A DNA stretch of 26,280 bases from Hypsibius dujardini (lineage: Eukaryota; Tardigrada; Eutardigrada; Parachela; Hypsibiidae): assembly GCA_001579985.1 (NCBI GenBank), contig LRSR01002326.1, forward strand, positions 1-26,280. The letters are read 5' to 3'. Position numbers and translations under genes: made by a program. Under the pieces are notes generated by a model. That model had not been told where the DNA came from, searched no databases, and saw only the letters and a list, made by a program, of their open reading frames with translations. Shown here in pieces: positions 9,717 through 21,073 of this stretch (within the stretch, counting starts at the first letter, position 1; the number at the start of each line of letters is the position of its first letter).

Positions 9717-10243
9717 GGGAACATCCATTAATGACGTCAGTAATTTTTATTAGACGACTCAACAACCTCCCCCCCCCCTAACCTCAGAGTTTGTCAGAAT
9801 TTTTGTAACACCCCGTAGATCTTCAGTTTCTGATGTCAGAAACCGAAGACCCCTTCCATTACAAAAAACAAATGTGAAATGTGTCTTTATCAATCCAAAT
9901 TTGGTCTGTCCTCCACCAGTTCTTGTTCGCACGCCGGTAGCTCTCTCGCTTAGGAATTTCGGGGCAAGAACTAACGAGTGCATCGATGAACAGCTGATAT
10001 GGCGTGCTCGGTTTCTGTGAAAATGTTTGCTGAACCACACGCACATAGCTCTCCAATCAAATTTCACTGAACTATTTGAAATCCTTATCTTCACAAAGCT
10101 TGCCGGCATTTTCAAGGGATGTTTACTGCAAAAAAAAATACAAAATTGATCATTTTTAAGCTTATTGGGTTCTCCAGAGTTTGTCAGGTATTTTTCGCAC
10201 CCCACCCCCCTAACCAATACTGGCGTCATTAATGGACGTTCCC
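9717..10243. mobile_element. MITE with GGGAACRTCCATTAATG ends, 527 bp
   Basis: The left end GGGAACATCCATTAATGACG (9717-9736) is the near-perfect inverse of the right end around 10220-10243, with similarity extending to about 26 bp. A second sub-terminal motif (CAGAGTTTGTCAG) occurs as a direct repeat at about 9785 and 10176. A long antisense ORF inside has no coding features. No clear target-site duplication was found. A 12-bp direct repeat, AGTCATTGTGA, lies just outside at 9671-9694. Confidence 0.8.
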
Positions 10244-10469
10244 CAACAAAGCTGGGTGAACATTCGCAGATTCCAGTTTTTTTCCGGCATTCACTGTACG
10301 AACAGCAAGTTTGAAACACATTTTCAATAGATTTTTTATGCTTGTTGATTTGAAATTCAGTTTGAAATCGATTGATTACAACAGTATTTTTTGGCAGCTC
10401 GAAGGGCCTGGACCTACGCGCACGTGTTATTCCTGAAATCACTCAGCTACACTTTTTCAACCCCATCAA

Positions 10470-11150
10470 ATTACTCATGTGTAAATACCGGTAGCTCCTC
10501 AATCCTCTTAACTTTAAGCTACAATTCCCCCCTACCCTTCTCCCTTTTTATCCCCTCCCATTTTCTATTTTCCGATATTGACCAATGTCCTGTAACTCGA
10601 TAAAATGCGGATTGATCTTCATGTTTCCTCATCACAAAAACGTTCAAGCCTAAATATTTGACAATGCCCGAGCGAGTTGGTTGGTTGATTTAATTGCTTA
10701 ACGTCGCATTGCACCGGAAATAACTCTCCACTCGAAGCAGCGACACTTTCTCAAATAGAAAATAACCCCACTAAAGAAGACATTAGCAATCAGTAAAAAA
10801 AATAATAATAAGGGAAATATAGGACGGGCGAAAACGAGAAAAATGAAAACCGGTACTAGTACGCACTGTATATTTAGGCAAAAGAAGACAAATAGCGAGT
10901 GCGGAGCAACAGACGAAAAATCCCCCACTTTTGTCTGCACTCCCGTGGTTATGGTCGCACAGTTTGTTTGAAGAATGTCCAAAACTAAGGATTTTTACAT
11001 TAAAAAATTGAGGAACAAATGGGATTTCCAAAATTGCCAAATTTGTTATGATGGCTCAAAAAGACCTTGGTCAGTACTTGTAAAAGGAGCAGGGGACAAA
11101 AATTGGGAAGGGGACTTGCACCCTAAGCATTTGGGGTTGGCACGCAAACC
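10470..11150 (+). repeat. dispersed repeat, copy A
   Basis: This stretch aligns in inverted orientation with about 16055-16530, inside the permease gene. Shared landmarks are a C/T-rich tract near 10530, TAAAATGCGGATTGATCTTCATG (10602 on), CCTCATCACAAAAA, CCCCCACTTTT and GGTTATGG. Copy A is longer because of the nested insertion at 10678-10893. The family is not recognised and no transposase is encoded. Confidence 0.75.
10678..10893. mobile_element. nested 216-bp insertion with 7-bp target duplication
   Basis: AGCGAGT occurs at 10671-10677 and again at 10894-10900. Copy B of the repeat reads through this point without the intervening 216 bp (its inverse gives CCGAGTGAGTGCAGAG, matching CCGAGCGAGT joined to GCGGAG). 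This filled versus empty comparison shows a real insertion. The insert starts TGGTTGGTTGATTTAATTGC and ends AAGACAAAT, and has no obvious inverted ends. Confidence 0.65.
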
Positions 11151-11616
11151 GAATATGTTTTTTGCCTTCAAGAACATGTGCCTACAACATGTGCCTACAT
11201 CGTGCTGTACGGGATGTCCCCTGAATGGAACCTAGAACAAACCAGGTCAGACGGGTCATTAGAGGTCCAAGGTCAGTTTCGGAAGCCCAATAGCAGTTGC
11301 AACGGGTTGCGATTGGGACAATTTTCTAATCAAAAACCTTGACCACGTTCGCTCGTTGAGGTCTTCGAACTACTCATGTCTTTTCTCACCATATCAGTAC
11401 CTTCATATCAAGTATCATACCCTTCTGTCAAAGTGCGGAGATAAACAATTTTGAGTTCGGCGAACTATCTGTCCTGCTTCCTCCTAATTTATTGCTGCTG
11501 CTTCGATACCATTAACACCTCCCGCATATTACCCTGGAAATTAATTTTCATTTAAATCCTTCTTTGGACATCTCCATACCAAGCATAGTGACCGTCAAAC
11601 CGGATAACACAATTCC
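11151..11616. other. upstream region of the permease gene
   Basis: Between the dispersed repeat and the permease ATG. No TATA box in good position and no ORF of note. It should hold the promoter and 5' leader. Confidence 0.4.
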
Positions 11617-14600
11617 ATGATGGAGAAGGCTGAAGATTCGCCACCTCCACCCTATACCAGACTGGACGAACCGGTAAGACAATTACGCTCATCTATCGTC
11701 AATATTTGTCTTTGTCTTTGTCCTATAACTCGACTATTATTTTATTGTTTTAAATTGTAATAAAATGATAATTTAATAAGTATTTATCATCCATTTGCAT
11801 CGATATAAAAAGTTATATTACTAATTTATCATAATTATAATATATATTATATATATATTATTATGAATTACGTTATAAATACATTTAAATTGTAACTTAC
11901 GTACAGACTGCAATTTTGTAGGATGAGGTAGTGAAAGATCCGTTATGGAGAAGATACGTCAACTCTTTTCGGCGCATGGAGGTTGTCGCTGCCGAGGCTG
12001 ATCCTTCGGACGATCCCGAGAAACCAATGAAAATCGTGGATAAAACGGACATGGGTCTTAAACGGTCACTCACCAACCGGCACATCCAAATGATCGCATT
12101 TGTGAGTGATCGATCCCTGCGTTGTAACGTTTCCTAACACATACACGCTGGCCTTATATACACAAAAATATATATTAATAGTTTGGTAATAACTGGAAAC
12201 AGCCAGAACTGTTTCGCTATATAATTTTTCATCGCTCTGTATTTAGGATGATGTTCAAGAACACACATCTTGTCGGTGTGGTTCTAAGAACTTGATTTTG
12301 ACAGTTTTTTGTTGAACTTAGAAAGACACTGGAAGACTTCACCTCTTGTAAAAATTTCATTGTTTCGAAATGATTTTGTTAAAAATATTTTGATGCAATC
12401 CCAATCAAAATAAATCTGAAATCGATTGCTCAACTAAACAGTGACACAAGCCGTTTTTGTTTTTTAGCAGCTGCCAAACTGGCGACATTACAATTGATAC
12501 GTTCTGGAATGTTGAGTAGGATCTTCTATTTAGAATGCGATATTCAATTCCAATAAAGGTCCAAAACATCGCTTGCTGTTTTGTTCCTCGAGGAACAAAA
12601 ATGCCTTTCATGACGTAATACAGACCAAAAATGAACATAATTCAAGTTAGAACTGGCAATGGCACTCATTAAATTTCTCAGGGTCTTGATGAGATCAATA
12701 GCGTTCTGAAAAGTCAAACGCTTGTATATTGGTTATTAAATGAATGATACTAACTAGGACTAAAACTACCCAAAACTACGTTTTCTCACCAGAATGTGGT
12801 TCAATGTAACCCAACTAAATGATCCGGAAGACAGCACAAAAATCCGAAATCAAGCATGGTCTCTAGCCTTACCTACTTGTAAAAAAGCCGACCAATACTT
12901 TTCCGTTTTCCCAACTAAGTCAACTTCGGTAGAAAAGAGATGGCAAAGCTAAACTAAACTAAACTAAAGAGAACTAAACTAAAACTACACTAACACTTTT
13001 AGTAACTAATGTTTTTGGCATTAGTAAAATTTACGTGGGAAGAGAACGTGGGACCAAAAACTGAAATTAAAATTAGTGAACTATTTTCGACCAATTTCAA
13101 CTAATTTCGACTAAAACTACAAAATCAAATCAAATTTTAGCTACCGAAAGAAAGTAACTAAAAAATGTTAGTAACTTATTTTTCGTTGACTAAACGACTA
13201 ATTAACTAACTAACTATGCCAGCTCTATTGTATAGAAATGTGTAGTCCCGACTCTTATAGGGTGGGGCCATAGGAACAGGCCTGTTCATCGGTTCGGGAG
13301 CCGTCCTCTCCAGCAGCGGACCCGCATCCGTGCTGATCGGGTTCGCCCTGATCGGAACGATGCTTTTCAATGTCGTCATGGCTTTGGGAGAGATGGCTGT
13401 CCTGTACCCGATTGCAGGGAGCTTCAACGTCTATTGTACACGTTTCATCGACCCAGCTTGGGGCTTCGCCATCGGCTGGAACTACGCCATCCAATGGCTT
13501 GTGACACTTCCGCTAGAATTGACTGCTGCGACCATCACCATCAATTACTGGCACAACAACGTGGACCCTCACATTTGGATCACTATCGTGCTGCTCCTCG
13601 TGGTCTTCATCAACTGCTTCGGCGTCAAGGGCTACGGCGAAGCGGAGTTCCTCTTCTCCATGGTGAAGATTATTGCCGTGATTGCCTTCATCATCGTTGG
13701 CGTCGTCATTGACGTGGGCGGCGGACCCAAGGGCGAGTACTTGGGGACGAAAACCTGGCAGGATCCAGGACCCTTTAATAACGGTTTCAAGGTGAGGAAG
13801 CGCACTGACAATTGGGCGTCGGAATACAATTTCACAAGTCCATTCGACCTAACAAATTGTTCGTATAATGAAAAAAAACTTCTTTTGAATTAACCAAAAT
13901 TATTTATTAAGCTAAATATATTGGGAAAAATTGGTGCAAAAGACATCATTTAACCCGTTAATGCCCGATTTCGTTCAAAACGAGTCTGAACTTTTACGCA
14001 AAAAAGTTTTGAGCGATTACATAAAACTCAACGATTGTAACCGTATTTCGGATAGTGCTTTTCGGGAGGGACAGTTTTCAGTTTCGTTTCTCACTCGACC
14101 CTCGAGACAGTGGATAGTCATTATTCTAGAACCTATTGTTCAAATTTGCCCAAAAAGTTTATTTGTTTCTCTCTTAATTGAACGGGAAACTTCGGAACGA
14201 AAATACTTTTGGCACTAAACAGTGTTTGATCTGAAACCTGAACGTTAACGGGTTTTCCTACTGCAGGGCTTTTGTGCCGTTTTTGTCACTGCCGCTTTCG
14301 CCTTCGGCGGCGCGGAAATGGTCGGTTTGGCAGCGGCCGAGTCCGCCGAACCGAGGAAGACTCTCCCGAAAGCGACGAAACAGGTCTTCTGGCGCATCAC
14401 GCTCTTCTACCTAGTGACACTATTGTTGATCGGCTTCATCGTCCCCTACACCGACCCTCGGCTCCTGGGCGCCAGCGCAACCGCCAACGTCACCGCGTCG
14501 CCCTTCGTCATTGCCATCGACAATGCCGGTATTAAGATCCTCCCTTCCATCTTCAACGGGGTGATCCTCGTGTCGGTGCTGTCGGTCGGAAATTCCGCAG

Positions 14601-17600
14601 TCTACGGGGCCTCACGAACGCTCTGCGCGCTGGCCCAGCAAGGCCAAGCTCCGCAGATTCTCGGGTAAATCTCACTGTGACTTCTGCTTGATTTTTATTT
14701 CTTTTGTGTTTTTTTTATAGCAATTTGGTTGAGTTGGATTGTGGTTAAATATTTTTGATTTCATGAGAATTTGCTTATTTGAGAAACTTACGGAGACCCG
14801 CTCGTTTTGGCGCATTTTAGCTGGAACTGTTTTTGAATTTTGAACTTTTTATTTGTTGGGAAAAAAATTTCAGCTGGAAACAATGAGAAATTAGTCAAAT
14901 TTCAACTAGATGTTTGTGATAAAAATCACTAAATAGTAATACCGTAAATTGCTGGCTGTAAAGGCAAAATACGTTTAAGCTCCATTAAACTTCAAAAATC
15001 AGAACCAAATTAAGCCTCAATAAAAGTGAACAGTGATTTGATTCCGTCAAAGCTGAAGGAGAAAATGAACATTTGGAAACCGCAATTAGTCACCCCCTGT
15101 CACCATGTTTTCCGCCTTTCGCATCCTGTTTACTATTGACATCGTCTTTTCAACTTATTAATATATTATTGCTCAAATTAACATTTCGGTACAAAATGCC
15201 TTCTGATATTTGATAACCAGCGAAATATAAAAAGAGTAACCAAATATTTTGTTCTCTAATGTATTTTACAAATTCAATAAGACATGTTTCTGTTTCAATT
15301 AGCATTTAGTCGTTCAGAGACACAATTGTATTTCACAAATCTCAATTAAAATTGATTGCAATGACATCTATTCTTGATAAATTGTGACTTTCAGCCGATA
15401 TTTCTAATAACTGGAGACGTTACAATATATCTTACAATATATGAAATTAAACTAAATGATGAACGCAAATACCATTAAGGGCAACCCGGCACTTTGAAAT
15501 CGTCCTAAAGTCTCGCTGGGTCGCTAGCCGCAGTGACTATGGATTATTGTTTTCGTGTTCCATTCTATTTTTTATGACTCCTTGTTGAGTTGGCAAACTA
15601 TTTGTCCTTTTCAATTAAAAAAAACTCCTATGACGTCATCGGACGTAGCCGTCCTTCTCGGGCACTCTTTTGATAACTTTGAATGGCGAATATCTTCTGA
15701 TTAACTTCGTTTTGCACTTTTCCGGTAGGCAATAAAATTGCAACCTTAAAAATTCAGCGTTTTAAGTTAGCAAGACGCATTAGAGAAAAAGAGGAAGAAC
15801 CGTAAAAAAAACTTATTTTGGGATGGGATGAACTTGGCTCGCTGAGCTTCTCACACTTTTCTCTATCACTAAACCAGTGAGCTGAAAACAGTTATAAAAA
15901 ATTAGACCGGGACACGATAAGAATCATCCATGGCCACCGCGGCTGGCGACCCGGCGAGATTTTTGGGTAACTTCAAAGCGCCGGGTTGCCCTTAAGCTAG
16001 CTTGATTTTTAGAACTCACATTATTTGGGGTAAAAGGGTGACTATAGTGTACAGGTAAAAGAGCTTAGGCTCCAGGTCCCCTTTCCCTTCCTCCTTTTTG
16101 TATTCCGTTGCTTTTACGAATGCTGCCCAAAGTCCCTTTGAATCATCATAAAAAATGTCATAATTTTTGGAAACCTAATTTTTTCGAAATCTTTTAGAAT
16201 GAAAAATCCCTAGGTTCAGACATTGGTGGAACAAATGATGTGGCCATAACCATAAGAGTGAAGATAAAAGTGGGGGTTTTGGTTTTTCTCTCTGCACTCA
16301 CTCGGCCAATGTCCAATATTTAGGGTTTGAATTTTTTTGTGATGAGGAAGCAATAAGGATTCTATGAAGATCAATCCGCATTTTATCTCGAGTTAGAGGA
16401 CAATGATCAACATGAGAAGATAGAAAAGGGGAGGGGACAAGAGGGGAAGGAGAGGAGAATTTGTAGCCTAAGCCCAGCAAAAAATATTGTTCAAAGGTTG
16501 ATGGGCGGAGCTATTTGCACCCTCGCTGAAAAAGGGGTGATAATAGTATAAGGGGGACTATACCGTGGCCTACAGAAAAATTGCGAAAAAAAAAAGAAAA
16601 ACAAAAAGTTGAAAACTACGAAAATCCAATTTAACGAAAAGTGAAAACACGGAAAACTAAAATTTTCAAAAAAGGGAAGCTACGAAAATTGATTTTATTA
16701 AAAACGAAAGAACGAATAATTAATTTCTTTTGCTGTGTCCATAGACATGTATAAAAGTTTTATGTACGCTCTATATCGTACGGGCAACGGGGCAAGAACA
16801 TGAAAGGACACAACCCTGCCCATTCCTTTCCTTTTGTCGCTTCCTTCCGCGCTCTCAGAAGCGCAGCTTCACGTCCCATCAGTTAAAACAAGCAAAAGTC
16901 ACGTCGTTAAGGGGCAAACAAAGGGAAAAGCGAAGAGAAAAGGAGAATTTTCCGGGAAAGGCACGCTGTTAGGGACCAGTCGACGTGTGGCTCGCATCTT
17001 CAGAGCAGAAGGGGTGTCCATTAGCCAATTGCACAATCCACATTTTCCTTTGCGAAAAGGTTAATACACATAACTTTTAACACCAAAAATATAATATCCT
17101 TAATCAATTAAATCGTTTTTGCGTTTCAGCCGTTGTTTGCCGCAATGGGTCTGTTAGTGCTTATTTTACATTTCGCTGGAGTCAAACATATTTACACAAA
17201 ACGAGTTAAAAACACATCTTTTTAATATATCCTGAAATTATATTTTTACGTGTTTTTTACTTTTACTTTTTTAATTTTCGTAATTTTTCCTATTTTAGTA
17301 TTTCCGCATTTTCACTTTTCGTAAAATTGAATTTTCGTAGTTTTCCCTTTGTTGTTTCTCCGTTTTTTTGTAGTTTTCATGTAGGCCCTGTCCTATGCCG
17401 TAGGTGTACCCATAAAGTATATTGTCATATTCCTAGGTATATTGATCGGGAAGGCCGGCCGTTGGTCTCCATCATCATCTCCCTTCTTTTCGGCGGGATC
17501 GCTTACATCAACGGCCTCGCCTCATCCGACGCCATCTTCAATTGGCTCCTCGCCATCTCCGGCCTCTCCACCGTCTTCACTTGGGGCTCCATCTGCTGGG

Positions 17601-18028
17601 CGCACCTCCGTTTTCGCGGGGCCTGGAAGGCGCAAGGCCACACCCTCAACGAATTACCATTCCAAGCGGCCTTTGGGGTCCTCGGCTCCTGGTGGGGACT
17701 CATCTTCAACGGACTGGTCCTTTTGGCGCAATTTTATATTTCCATCTGGGCGATCAGTGGCCCACCCTCGGCGGACACCTTTTTTCAGGCCTACCTGGCC
17801 TTTCCCATTACTATCCTGTCGTATGTGGTGTGGAAGGTGTATAAGAAGACGCCGTTTATGGTGACACACGGCGGCAGCGCCACCGGGACGTCGCTGTTGG
17901 ACACGGAGACGATGGATCTGGACACCGGGAGGCGGGACCTGGACCTGGCGACGATTCTGGTGGAGGAACGCGCAGCGTACGCCGCGCTTCCCGCGTGGAT
18001 CAAGTTTTATAGATCTTTCTGCGGTTGA
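11617..18028 (+). CDS. fungal-type (YAT/Gap1-like) amino-acid permease, five exons, 585 aa
   Basis: Exons 11617-11673, 11922-12101, 13261-13791, 14267-14664 and 17437-18028 join in phases 0, 0, 0, 2 and total 1758 bp. The product should be a 12-helix plasma-membrane amino-acid importer of the APC superfamily, YAT family. Visible family marks are a cytosolic N-tail ending [20 protein letters not shown] (exon 2/3 join), [31 protein letters not shown]-like [71 protein letters not shown] and the C-tail [11 protein letters not shown]. Its length and C-terminal layout are those of yeast Gap1-type carriers (about 590-600 aa). The N-tail has a PPPY motif at residues 10-13. The family is essentially fungal, so horizontal acquisition followed by intron gain is likely. 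Two adjacent ATGs (11617, 11620) could start it. Confidence 0.92.
12940..13215 (+). repeat. AACTA-rich degenerate element in permease intron 2
   Basis: Starts ATGGCAAAGCTAAACTAAAC, continues with variants of ACTAAA and AACTAAT, and ends near AACTAACTATGCCA. It resembles stretches at 18575-18830 (reverse) and 24165-24640. The flanking ATGGCA/TGCCA ends hint at an old inverted-repeat element. Confidence 0.5.
13954..14252. mobile_element. 299-bp MITE in permease intron 3, possibly piggyBac-derived
   Basis: The left end TTAA|CCCGTTAATGCCCG (TTAA at 13950-13953) has its inverse TTAACGGG at 14245-14252, followed by TTTT instead of TTAA. A CCC...GGG end with a TTAA target is the pattern of piggyBac-type non-autonomous elements. 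The right-side target has mutated, or the assignment is wrong. Confidence 0.5.
14665..15474. other. first part of permease intron 4, nothing firm
   Basis: AT-rich intron sequence after donor GTAAAT. No ORF or inverted repeat was recognised. Confidence 0.5.
15479..15991. mobile_element. 513-bp TTAA-flanked MITE with long inverted ends
   Basis: TTAA at 15475-15478 and 15992-15995 flank ends GGGCAACCCGGC and its exact inverse. The inverted similarity continues for about 65 bp (landmarks CTCGCTGGGTCGC, AGCCGC, ATGGAT). TTAA duplication points to piggyBac-type mobilisation. It sits inside permease intron 4 and encodes no transposase. Confidence 0.85.
16055..16530 (-). repeat. dispersed repeat, copy B, in permease intron 4
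   Basis: Inverted partner of 10470-11150, lacking the nested insertion. The pair could form a stem of about 450 bp in a long transcript, although copy A lies upstream of the permease start. Confidence 0.75.
16563..17391. mobile_element. foldback element in permease intron 4
   Basis: GGCCTACA at 16567-16574 and TGTAGGCC at 17380-17387 bound inverted arms of roughly 140 bp, rich in GAAAACTACGAAAAT and ACGAAAAGTGAAAA motifs. The central region (about 16740-17230) is unrelated and holds a 76-codon ORF (16834-17064) that starts at a non-ATG codon and has no family features. The right end stops about 45 bp before exon 5. Confidence 0.75.
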
Positions 18029-18078
18029 TGGAATTCTTTTGACAAGCACAAAATTTTAATCCAATATTAATAGGATGG

Positions 18079-18503
18079 TTCAGAGCGCGATTTATTTCGG
18101 CTGGCTGATTGAGATCAAAACAAAACCAGCCAATCCCAGCGATTCCGTCAGTTTATGCTTCGGGTGTGAAAATTACACACAATTTTTGAATAAACCAACG
18201 GAATTTGTTCTAATGACGCCACACATGATTAAAATCAAGGATTCGGAAAATCTTGCTACGGGGCTCTTCGCGCTCGTAAGCTTCTTAAATTTTAAGTGTC
18301 TCCACATTGACATAACAGAATAGAAAAAAAAGAATAAAACTTAGAGGAAAGGAGGCAGTTATTTTATCTCGAGACAGTTTAGATGGATTTTAAAGACTGA
18401 ATTTGTGCCAGCTGACTGAAATTCTGGCGGAAATTTTTCCGCCCATCAGAACAATTCCGCTGGAAATTTCAATCAGCTAGTCAAAAATGAATCGTACTCT
18501 GAA
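18079..18503. mobile_element. 425-bp MITE with TTCAGAGYRCGATTYATTT ends
   Basis: The left end TTCAGAGCGCGATTTATTTC matches the inverse of the right end (TTCAGAGTACGATTCATTTT), and the match runs on through GCTGATTGARAT, about 38 bp in all. It lies 50 bp after the permease stop codon, so permease transcripts may end inside it. Confidence 0.8.
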
Positions 18504-18574
18504 AAATTCTGTTGCTGCAAATAAAAATATAAATTTCTTACCAAATGAACTTTCATTGTTAATATTAGATTCAG

Positions 18575-18830
18575 GGATGGCAAAAACCTATAATTGCTCC
18601 ACTACTTATTTGATCAACAAGTCATTTTTAATTGACTAAAAAACAAGGGCTTGTTATTTTAACCATTTCGGTGACTAAAATGTTATTATAGTTATAGCCG
18701 AAATTATTTGACTCATTTTAGTTTTACTCACTCAAAACTCCGTAGATAAAACGTTTAGCTTAGTTTTTTGTTAGTTAAAAAATTAGTTGTTTGAGATTTT
18801 TATAGTTTAAGGTAATTTTGAAGTCCTTTG
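18575..18830 (-). repeat. TTAGTTTT/AACTA-type degenerate element
   Basis: Begins GGGATGGCAAAAACC and continues with TTAGTTTTAC and TTTGTTAGTTAAAA variants, the reverse-complement style of the AACTA element at 12940 and 24165. Low similarity, so assignment to one family is tentative. Confidence 0.4.
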
Positions 18831-21073
18831 CTTTTTCATGTGACATACTTTTATTATTTTAGCTCTGTTTTCTATAAATTTTTTTAAATTTTGTTTAGAT
18901 ATTTTTGGTCCAGCCGATTCGGCTTCATAGACAGATTCTCGGCAAGACAATACAATAATTACGCTTGGCATTTACTTACAAATCTGTCTCGTATTAATTG
19001 AATCGTCCGCCCACTACGTTCAAAGTCTTGTCGCGGTCTCTGTTCGTATAGACATTTCTCGCGGGCTCTTTCTCACACACAGAACAGATCGCGGCGGTAG
19101 GCGTTGATGGATCGGTGCGGTTTACACGATAAGAAACAAGGTTAAAGGCAAGCTAAACTATACTGTCTTGACCATTAAACATCCCCACTGCTGTCTGTGT
19201 GTATCAAGAAAGGCATAGCGGCTTAATACAGCGCGGAAATTTTTAAGGCCGTCGGCAATATAAATAGGCAATTTATTCGCATGAAGGCGGTTAATTATAG
19301 GCAAGTGCCGACCAATACATGTCAGCCGATCTCGTCGAGTTAGACGGATGGCCCGTGGTCTTTGATTACGAGCACCGCGCAAACCGACACGCACTTATCT
19401 CAAGCTGTTCTTTTGTATTGTTGTTAGCTGCATTTTCTACGCGGAGAAAATGCTGGCCTTTCTCGGCGCACGAACTAATGCGGTTCATTCAAATTGTCTG
19501 CAGCAATTAATAAATTAATTGAACATTCATGACGTGCGAGGCCTCGATCTACATTAATTTGCGGCCGGCATATCATGCATTTTATTCATTGCACATGATG
19601 GCTACCTATATATCGGAATGGATTTTTGAGACAGCACGTACACAGACCCAAAAGGCGTCAGAGGTACGTGAAACTAGCTTATTTATTCAAACGGTCTGAA
19701 TGCGCATCTTCAGTTTTGGTGACCACATGTTTTTACTTTATTCATAATAACGAGCTTTTCGTTTTATAAATTGTACACCATGTTTTGTCTGATCAAGCAA
19801 TATGGTTTCCTAAGAGAAATATCCTCCGTAAAATATTACAAAACAAATTTGGACATCGAAATTGAACATGCAAAATATTTTTCGATACATTTAAGGCAAA
19901 ACAATGTTACAGAAAAAACATTGCATAATATTTTCCATGTGGTTTCTGACATTCCGCAGTCGGGCCCGGTTTGAAAATTACATAGACTCAGTCAGGTATT
20001 AGGTTGTCGCGAATATCGGGCTGCTTGTCGTTAATATTAAAATATAATTAATGCGAATTCTCAAACTGAATCCTATAACCCATTATCATGTTTGGTGGGT
20101 GATTTGGATGTCAACGGTGATGCTGAAAATAATCCGCGTTTTCTTCGGGCGGAGCTGTCGTCATTCCCGCATAACCATCGTTGGGGATTCACGGAAAACA
20201 CTTGTTAATGTAACGGAATCTAAAAAACTTGGCTGCTTTTTCCCCTTTTTTTGAATTGAACTAACCCGAATTTGTTTCTATGTTTATCATATATTTTTTC
20301 ATCCACAAAACATGACTCTTGAGGCAGCACTGAGGTAGGTTAATAAAGCGTGACAAAAGTTTATGTTTGATTTATTTGGTTTCAAAATTCCGATGTGATC
20401 ATAAAGTCCGATGAAGCAGGACTGAGAGAATGGCATTTCTCAGATATGGGTGCATGAGCATGAGAGTAGCATGAGAGTGGCGTTTAATGTGCAGAAATCG
20501 CTCGACAGCTATTTGACCAACTCAAAGGTAGAGAGAGAGAGAGAGAAAGAGAGGTAGAGAAAGAGAGCGTCGGATGTTGACTCTTGTTGTTAGCGAGTCA
20601 AAGTCTCAAACTACAATGTGTTCTGCAACGCTCTGTTAGTCAAGCAAACGCCTCTATATTCCAATTGACCATTTATTTATCGAATACATTTTTCCGGTCA
20701 AAATAAATCTTCGATATTCAGAGAAAACATTTTGTACTTTGATTTTCAGTTCCCGGTTAAGCAGATAAATATTAAATCAACTTCCTGCTCTCGGTTCAAC
20801 GTTATCAAACAATATCAATCCATTTCGAACAAATGGGGAAGTATTTCGCTTCAACAGAATAATCTTTGAAGCTGGAGGACAAAACTATTTTTATCGGGGT
20901 GAGCTGTAATATGTTTAAAATAATATTTTACATCACTCATTAAGTCCAAAAATAAGGCGAGCAACTATGATGTTTACCCGCTGTTGATTACTGTCGCGTT
21001 GACGTCATATCGTCGACATACGAGTTTGCTTGTGTAGCTTTCGCATGGTTTCCTAGTGACCGTTCGCGTTTTA
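18831..21073. other. gene-poor interval
   Basis: About 2.2 kb without a recognisable gene. Short ORFs at 19158-19394 (minus), 19771-19974 and 20051-20254 (plus) have neither motifs nor splice partners. It contains a GA-rich microsatellite at 20529-20568. It could hold distal regulatory DNA for the ANKFN1-like gene, but I see nothing specific. Confidence 0.5.
20529..20568. repeat. GA-rich microsatellite
   Basis: About 40 bp of imperfect GA/GAAA repeat. Confidence 0.85.

Noticed and set aside
9759-10442. 227-codon minus-strand ORF
   Set aside because: It lies mostly within a MITE and crosses its inverted end, with no motif or codon pattern; chance ORF.
10975-11235. 86-codon plus-strand ORF
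   Set aside because: It falls in the dispersed repeat, and the aligned partner copy does not keep the frame by eye.
16834-17064. 76-codon basic ORF inside the foldback element
   Set aside because: It starts at a non-ATG codon and has no family features or splice partners; too weak to list as a gene.
19158-19394. Minus-strand Arg-rich ORF
   Set aside because: No motif, no splice sites in phase and no conserved context; treated as chance.
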